From the NCBI GenBank assembly GCA_022225965.2, contig JAKJXP020000222.1:1-13450 (forward strand): a DNA stretch of 13,450 bases, written 5' to 3'. Within the stretch, counting starts at the first letter, position 1. Every line of letters begins with the position of its first letter. Shown piece by piece: positions 9,704 to 13,450 of this stretch. The DNA comes from Diatrype stigma. Lineage: Eukaryota > Ascomycota > Sordariomycetes > Xylariales > Diatrypaceae. Made by a program: the position numbers and the translations under genes. The notes below the pieces were generated by a model. The model saw only the letters and a list, made by a program, of their open reading frames with translations, searched no databases and had not been told where the DNA came from.

Positions 9704-11940
9704 TCAGTATAGACGAGCCGGCTGTTTGCCCTTCTTCGTAGCTGTCATCACCTTCAATTCGAGGTGATAGAAGGATTTTGTGTTCTTGCCCTTCTTGTCC
9801 TTGGGGTCTACCTTGGTACGGCATACAGGACACGTCTTCTTCATGCTGTCTATATGAAGAGAGGAATGTAGGCACTCGGAACAAAATAGGTGGCCTGGTG
9901 ATAACATGGTTAGTAACTTGCTTCGTATAGATGACTAGGAGGAAAAGCTCGAGGGATATCTACATACCACAATGTGTGACAGTCAGTGCAGACACGTCGT
10001 CCATACAGATCACGCACTGGAACTTCCCCAGCTTAACTCGTTTGTCCACCTTTGGCGCCAAAAGTTCCTCGGGAACCGCATCCACATTTGACAGGTCGAT
10101 ACTATCGGGGCCTTCATTCTCTGCTTTCTGGGTAAGATCGAAATCACCAAAGATGGAACTTGTGTCATCAATGGTGATTCTTCTACTCTTGGTGGGTCGA
10201 CTGGATGATTGCGAGGTCCGACGTCTCTTCGTTCCTTCGGAGCTGCTTAAAGCAGTAGTAGCAGTAGCAGTAGCAGTAGCAGTGCTTCTCTTCCTAGTTC
10301 TAGGCGCCTCAGGTAATGTCAGATCGGTTCCCGAACTTCTGTTGTCGTCAGGCTCGTCCTTGGTGAGGTCCACAATGCCACCTCGGCTTCCCCTACTCGA
10401 GCGTCGAAGCGTAGTCGGCATGGCTTCACCAATCTCTAGTGGCTTTGGTAGACAGGAAGACGAATTTCGGGAGGGAGGGGGTCGAGGGCTGCTGTTAAGC
10501 GGAGGGAGTGAGGGCGAGGAGAAGACCCCCGTGGCTAAGGCGGAAAGGTAAGAGTCGTCGTCGTTGGCGGTGTTTCTCGGTTGTCTAGAGGGCTGGGGTA
10601 ACTGGAAGATCGAGTAGTTGCTGTTGCTTGAATCCTGGAGATTTGCCTCTGCTTGGGCCAGGCGATTAACGAAAGGACCTTGTTGATAGTGAAAGTTGGG
10701 AGTTCGTATCGTGGCTGTGGTCGTGGTTGCAGTCGCTGCTGTATCGGCAGTCGAATGACGCGGATGAGAAGGCTGCAGGGAAGGTTGATTAGCGTTAGGG
10801 TGTTGTGGTGGTTGTGGTGGTTGTGGTTGTGTTTGCCGTTGTTGATGATGTCGTGGTGGGGCAAAGGGACAGGCGGAGTCGGAGGCAGAGAGAGGCCGGC
10901 GATAGGAAGGAGCCCACTGCTCCCAAGATGCCATATGATTCTGATTCTGGTAGCGTCCCTGGTTCTGGTCCTGGTCCTGGTTCTGGTGATGTTGCCGGTT
11001 CTGTTGCAGGTGGTGCGACTGGGAGCACAGATCCGGGTCAAAACCAAAGATGGGGCCGCCTCCTATGAATGCGGGATCAGATGCAGGTAGTGGCAACGGC
11101 CAATTCGCGCTTTCCTGGGCTGCACCTGTTGATTGCAAAGGCGATGTTGTAGTGGGGAGGAGCCCGTCGAAGACATTAAAAGTGTCGGATGGGATGAAGG
11201 GTGGAATTCCCAGGCCTGCGCTGCTGAACGTGCTGCTGTTAATGTGACTACTAGTACTACTAGTACTACTAGTGCTGTTGAGCCTATTGTCGGTGCTAGA
11301 GATACTACTAATATTAAAGCCGGGACACGTCGAGTTGCCTGTGTTTGGGCTTAGGTAAGGAGGCGAGGGTTGGAATCTAAAGGTCGGGGATGTCGGCGTT
11401 GTAGGTTGTAAGTTTCCGCCGCGTTGCAGATTGCGATTATCGATAGATGGATCATTACGGTTGATACTACTAGAAGTGGCAGTGGCAGTGGCAGTAGCAG
11501 TGGCAGTGGCAGTAGCTGTGGCAGTAGCTGTGGCAGACCCGGTACTTCCAGAACCCGAAATGTTCAATACGTTTGATACGTTTGCATTGAATCTTTCTCC
11601 GTGGAAGTGGTTGAAATAATTTGTCTGCAACAAGTTGCCACTACAGCTGTCGAGCGTGCTATTACTGCTGGGGTCCAAGTCCCCAGAGTCACCTGATAGG
11701 TCAAAATAGGTCAGTTTTATTATTCTTAGCTGCTTGGATCAGGACATCCATCCCAGCGGGCATTTGGGGGGGTTTGCGGTAGAAATGCGATAGGAAAACG
11801 GTAGACATAGAAAAGGGGAACGTGAGTTCGACAACACGATGGGCTTTGATGGCTGTTAGAAATGGGCAAATAAATAAGAGAAATAAATAAATACCTCCTA
11901 AGCTGGCAAGGCCGTTCACCATATTCAGGAATTGTGCCAT
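9704..11940 (-). CDS. RING-finger E3 ubiquitin ligase, Slx8-like (SUMO-targeted)
   Basis: Would attach ubiquitin to SUMO-modified nuclear proteins, as Slx8/RNF4 enzymes do in genome maintenance. Three exons: 11940-11895, 11692-9968 and 9894-9704, giving 653 residues. Introns are 202 nt (CTGAC branch, CAG end) and 73 nt (GTATGT donor, ACTAAC branch). An in-frame stop 9 nt upstream fixes the start at 11940; Met7 has the better context. The C3HC4 RING uses C575, C578, C590, H592, C595, C598, C612 and C615 and is split by the last intron. A short C-terminal tail (FYHLELKVM) matches the Slx8 type. SUMO-interaction-like motifs are IVDLT followed by acidic residues (455-462) and SIDLSNV (546-552). 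Basic patches (RKR, KRRR) may be nuclear signals. Residues 1-450 are disordered, rich in Ser, Asn, Gln and Pro. The RING call is secure; Slx8 orthology is probable. Confidence 0.78.
10251..10283 (-). repeat. Second Ala-Thr coding repeat (GCT ACT units)
   Basis: Inside the RING gene the hexamer GCTACT is repeated, encoding alternating Ala and Thr at about residues 486-496, between an RKR patch and a KRRR patch. Unlike the first Ala-Thr tract, it uses one codon for each residue throughout, which suggests recent slippage. Confidence 0.85.
11248..11280 (-). repeat. Ser/Thr-coding ACTAGT trinucleotide-type repeat
   Basis: A run of AGT/ACT triplets encodes an alternating Ser-Ser-Thr stretch in the disordered N-terminal part of the RING protein. 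It is a low-complexity, slippage-prone tract with no known function. Confidence 0.75.
11475..11534 (-). repeat. Ten-unit Ala-Thr coding hexanucleotide repeat
   Basis: Sixty bases encode ten consecutive Ala-Thr dipeptides (residues 69-88 of the RING protein). The units mix GCC/GCT with ACT/ACA, so the tract is older or more diverged than the second one at 10251-10283. The total of 60 nt keeps the frame, and gain or loss of any unit would also keep it. Confidence 0.95.
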
Positions 11941-11977
11941 AGAACGTTAGAACGTATGGCTTGAACACTCTCACACC

Positions 11978-12277
11978 TCACTCTCTTGCTGATAATGCCC
12001 ATGCATTTCCCACGGAGGTAACCGCAGAGGAAGTAATGCCCGTGTTCGAGGTTGCCCTTTCAGCTGCACTCGATTCAGCACGCTTCTGAGTACCTGCGTT
12101 ATCTGTATGGTCAACGTTAGTGAGTACTTTTAGGCATTTGGCAGGTAAACTGCCTCATGGATAACGTCTAAGATGACAACGTATCTTACCTGATGGGCCT
12201 GATGGGTATCTTTGGCAGAGGATTAGCAGTGGTACGAGAAGTTTGCCGTTGATGTTGCTGGCGTTGACAGTGACCAT
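11978..12277 (-). CDS. Spliced 70-codon small ORF (upstream ORF of the RING mRNA, or small hypothetical gene)
   Basis: I do not recognise this product. Exon 12277-12190 encodes residues 1-29 and the first base of codon 30; an 87-nt intron (12189-12103) follows, with a GTAAGA donor, a CACTAAC branch point and an ACAG end; exon 12102-11978 ends in TGA. The intron is a multiple of three but holds an in-frame stop, so only the spliced form encodes 70 residues. The N-terminal third holds a hydrophobic LLVPLLILC stretch; the rest is small, polar and Ser/Thr/Ala-rich. A TATA box lies 114 nt before the ATG. The stop is only 37 nt before the RING start codon and in a different frame, so the simplest model is one mRNA whose leader carries this ORF. 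A separate small gene is the alternative. The start context is mediocre (C at -3, G at +4). Confidence 0.5.
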
Positions 12278-12370
12278 GTGCTTGTTTTGAGGTCTTGATG
12301 ATGTGATGGTAAATGTAGTTGCTGCTGGCTGCTGCTGGCTGCTGTTGGATGCTGCTTGTTGCTCTCTGCT
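12278..12370 (-). other. Probable transcribed 5' leader, CAG/CAA-rich
   Basis: Downstream of the TATA box on the minus strand lies a leader of roughly 85-90 nt with repeated CAGCAGCC and CAACAAGC motifs (about 12316-12362) and no ATG before 12277. Such CA- and A-rich, ATG-free leaders are usual in well-translated fungal mRNAs. The transcription start is inferred from the TATA position, not observed. Confidence 0.4.
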
Positions 12371-12390
12371 ATGAAGTGGGAAGCCTTGCT

Positions 12391-12398
12391 CTTATATA
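12391..12398 (-). promoter_or_regulatory. TATA box for the small ORF / RING transcript
   Basis: TATATAAG on the minus strand, 114 nt before the ATG of the small ORF, places a transcription start near 12360-12370. It sits next to a TAGGTACCTAGG palindrome. It is the best TATA box in the window with a suitable downstream leader and ORF. Confidence 0.55.
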
Positions 12399-13450
12399 GG
12401 TACCTAGGTAGGCACTTAGAACGTCAAAGCCTACTGTCCCGGGTTTTCCAGAATCCGAACCCGGAATTTCCTACTTCGAGATGCTCTCGATTCCCCGAGT
12501 TGCTTGGGTAGCCCTTTAGAGCCACACCCATACAATAGGCAGGCAAACGGGTAGTATATGGGGCCGAGTATATGGGCAGGTCAAAGTGGGCAGGGAGAAG
12601 AACAATCTTAGCTGGTTGAGGAGTGCAAGACAAGCACTAGTTACCACGGAACCTGTGCATACATTCACTTTCGAGCGAAGGAAGACAGCCAACTTAGAAT
12701 CATCAACTTACTTAATCGAGCGGTCATGTGAAAGGGTGAGATTATTCGAACAAATAGGCATTAGGTGATATTCCTTGCCGTTCTTATACGTTATGATGCT
12801 GCGTTAGGGGCTTATATAGACTTATGGTAGTGCTGTGCATTATGTGAGGGGCGCCCGCAGCGTACGCCCTTCACACAGTTGTAATCAATCAACTTGCAGT
12901 GCGGCCATACCTAGCGGCTGTCTTCCTACATGGTTGCCTGTATACCTCGGACTGTATGTAATTCATGATGGGGTGGCTCTATGTGGTGAGACTTGTCACT
13001 TCATGTTGTAGTAATGTAGTAATGGCCCTTACGATGTATTGGGTTTGTTACCCACAGGCGTCCATTGGTGGAGCGATCCGAGTTCCTCTGGTAGAGCGGG
13101 CTCAGGATCACAAGGCTGTCTATTCCGTTGTTACTTGCAGTGGATACGGCATGACTAGGTATTGTCAGACTCCTCATATTTCAAGTCGTCTATGATGAGC
13201 ATACTTATTATGGTAGTAGTCGGTAGCAGTTAATGTTGGAGAAGAGCAACAATAGGTAGAGTCCACCAGTACGACCGACCCATACGCCCAAGACAGCCTA
13301 TCAGACCATTCAACTCCCTCGCGGGCCTCTTTGGACAATGACTGAAAATCGACAACCAGACTAAAGGAAGAAAAAAAATAAGGAAAAAGGGGGGGTGGGG
13401 ATGGGGGACGGGAGCCCGACATCCAAAAAGCGGAACCGCTGACCAGATCG
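12399..13450. other. Intergenic region at the right edge, no supportable gene
   Basis: The left part holds the promoter of the minus-strand small ORF / RING unit. The rest has only short ORFs (60-82 codons) without motifs, convincing starts or splice partners. The far right is purine-rich on the plus strand, so on the minus strand it is a long pyrimidine run that could belong to the leader or an intron end of a gene outside the window. I could not extend any such gene into readable coding sequence. No tRNA was recognised. Confidence 0.5.
13389..13412 (+). other. Four-run G-quadruplex motif
   Basis: G runs of 7, 4, 5 and 3 bases are separated by loops of 1, 2 and 2 bases, which meets the usual G3+ N1-7 rule for an intramolecular quadruplex on the plus strand. 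It lies near the right edge; whether it belongs to a promoter cannot be told. Confidence 0.7.

Noticed and set aside
10653..11090. Plus-strand ORFs antisense to the RING gene with Leu/Val/Trp-rich segments resembling membrane helices
   Set aside because: They are the complements of Gln/Asn/His-rich low-complexity codons; the minus-strand frame is open over 1.7 kb and joins the RING by good introns.
8299..12768. A 14-bp match TAGGCATTAGGTGA at 8299-8312 and 12755-12768
   Set aside because: A single match of this length is near chance expectation for a window this size, and the flanks do not match.
12965..13422. Small ORFs of 76 and 82 codons at the right edge, perhaps part of a gene
   Set aside because: Neither has a recognisable sequence, and no donor/acceptor pair extended either one convincingly.
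1..13450. tRNA genes, rRNA, CRISPR arrays or intact transposons
   Set aside because: No cloverleaf with a T-arm consensus, no regular spacer array, and no transposase or reverse-transcriptase coding was seen on either strand.

Overview
The window reads as nuclear DNA of a filamentous ascomycete (Pezizomycotina, probably Sordariomycetes). The support is short introns (50-202 nt) with GT..AG ends and CTAAC/CTGAC-type branch points, GC-rich coding DNA, AT-rich intergenic DNA with scattered TAGGTACCTA-type palindromes, and proteins of recognisable fungal type. Species cannot be named from the sequence. There is no sign of a bacterial, viral or CRISPR component.

Layout. Positions 1-1901 hold no supportable gene; they begin with a 54-nt poly(A) run. 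Positions 1902-4882 (minus) encode a four-exon, 939-residue CLC-type chloride transporter with two CBS domains. Positions 4883-5575 are a divergent promoter region containing small upstream ORFs, a 12-bp tandem duplication and an inverted repeat. Positions 5576-7829 (plus) encode a three-exon, 710-residue neurochondrin-family protein. Positions 7830-9703 are a convergent, gene-poor spacer with a 26-nt G run and short inverted repeats. Positions 9704-11940 (minus) encode a three-exon, 653-residue RING-finger protein whose SUMO-interaction-like motifs and C-terminal RING resemble the SUMO-targeted ubiquitin ligase Slx8. Immediately upstream on the same strand is a spliced 70-codon small ORF (11978-12277) behind a TATA box; it may be a long upstream ORF in the RING mRNA leader or a separate small gene. 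Positions 12400-13450 show no convincing gene and end near a G-quadruplex-type motif.

The three main genes do not form a pathway. They look like ordinary chromosomal neighbours: an endomembrane anion transporter, an armadillo-like helical protein and a nuclear ubiquitin ligase. The points most worth attention are (i) a glutamine in the CLC protein where exchangers of the family carry the intracellular proton glutamate, (ii) the spliced small ORF ending 37 nt before the RING start codon, (iii) the very long, repeat-bearing N-terminal region of the Slx8-like protein, with two separate Ala-Thr dipeptide tracts, and (iv) a strong rise in GC content inside the CLC and neurochondrin genes towards their 3' ends.
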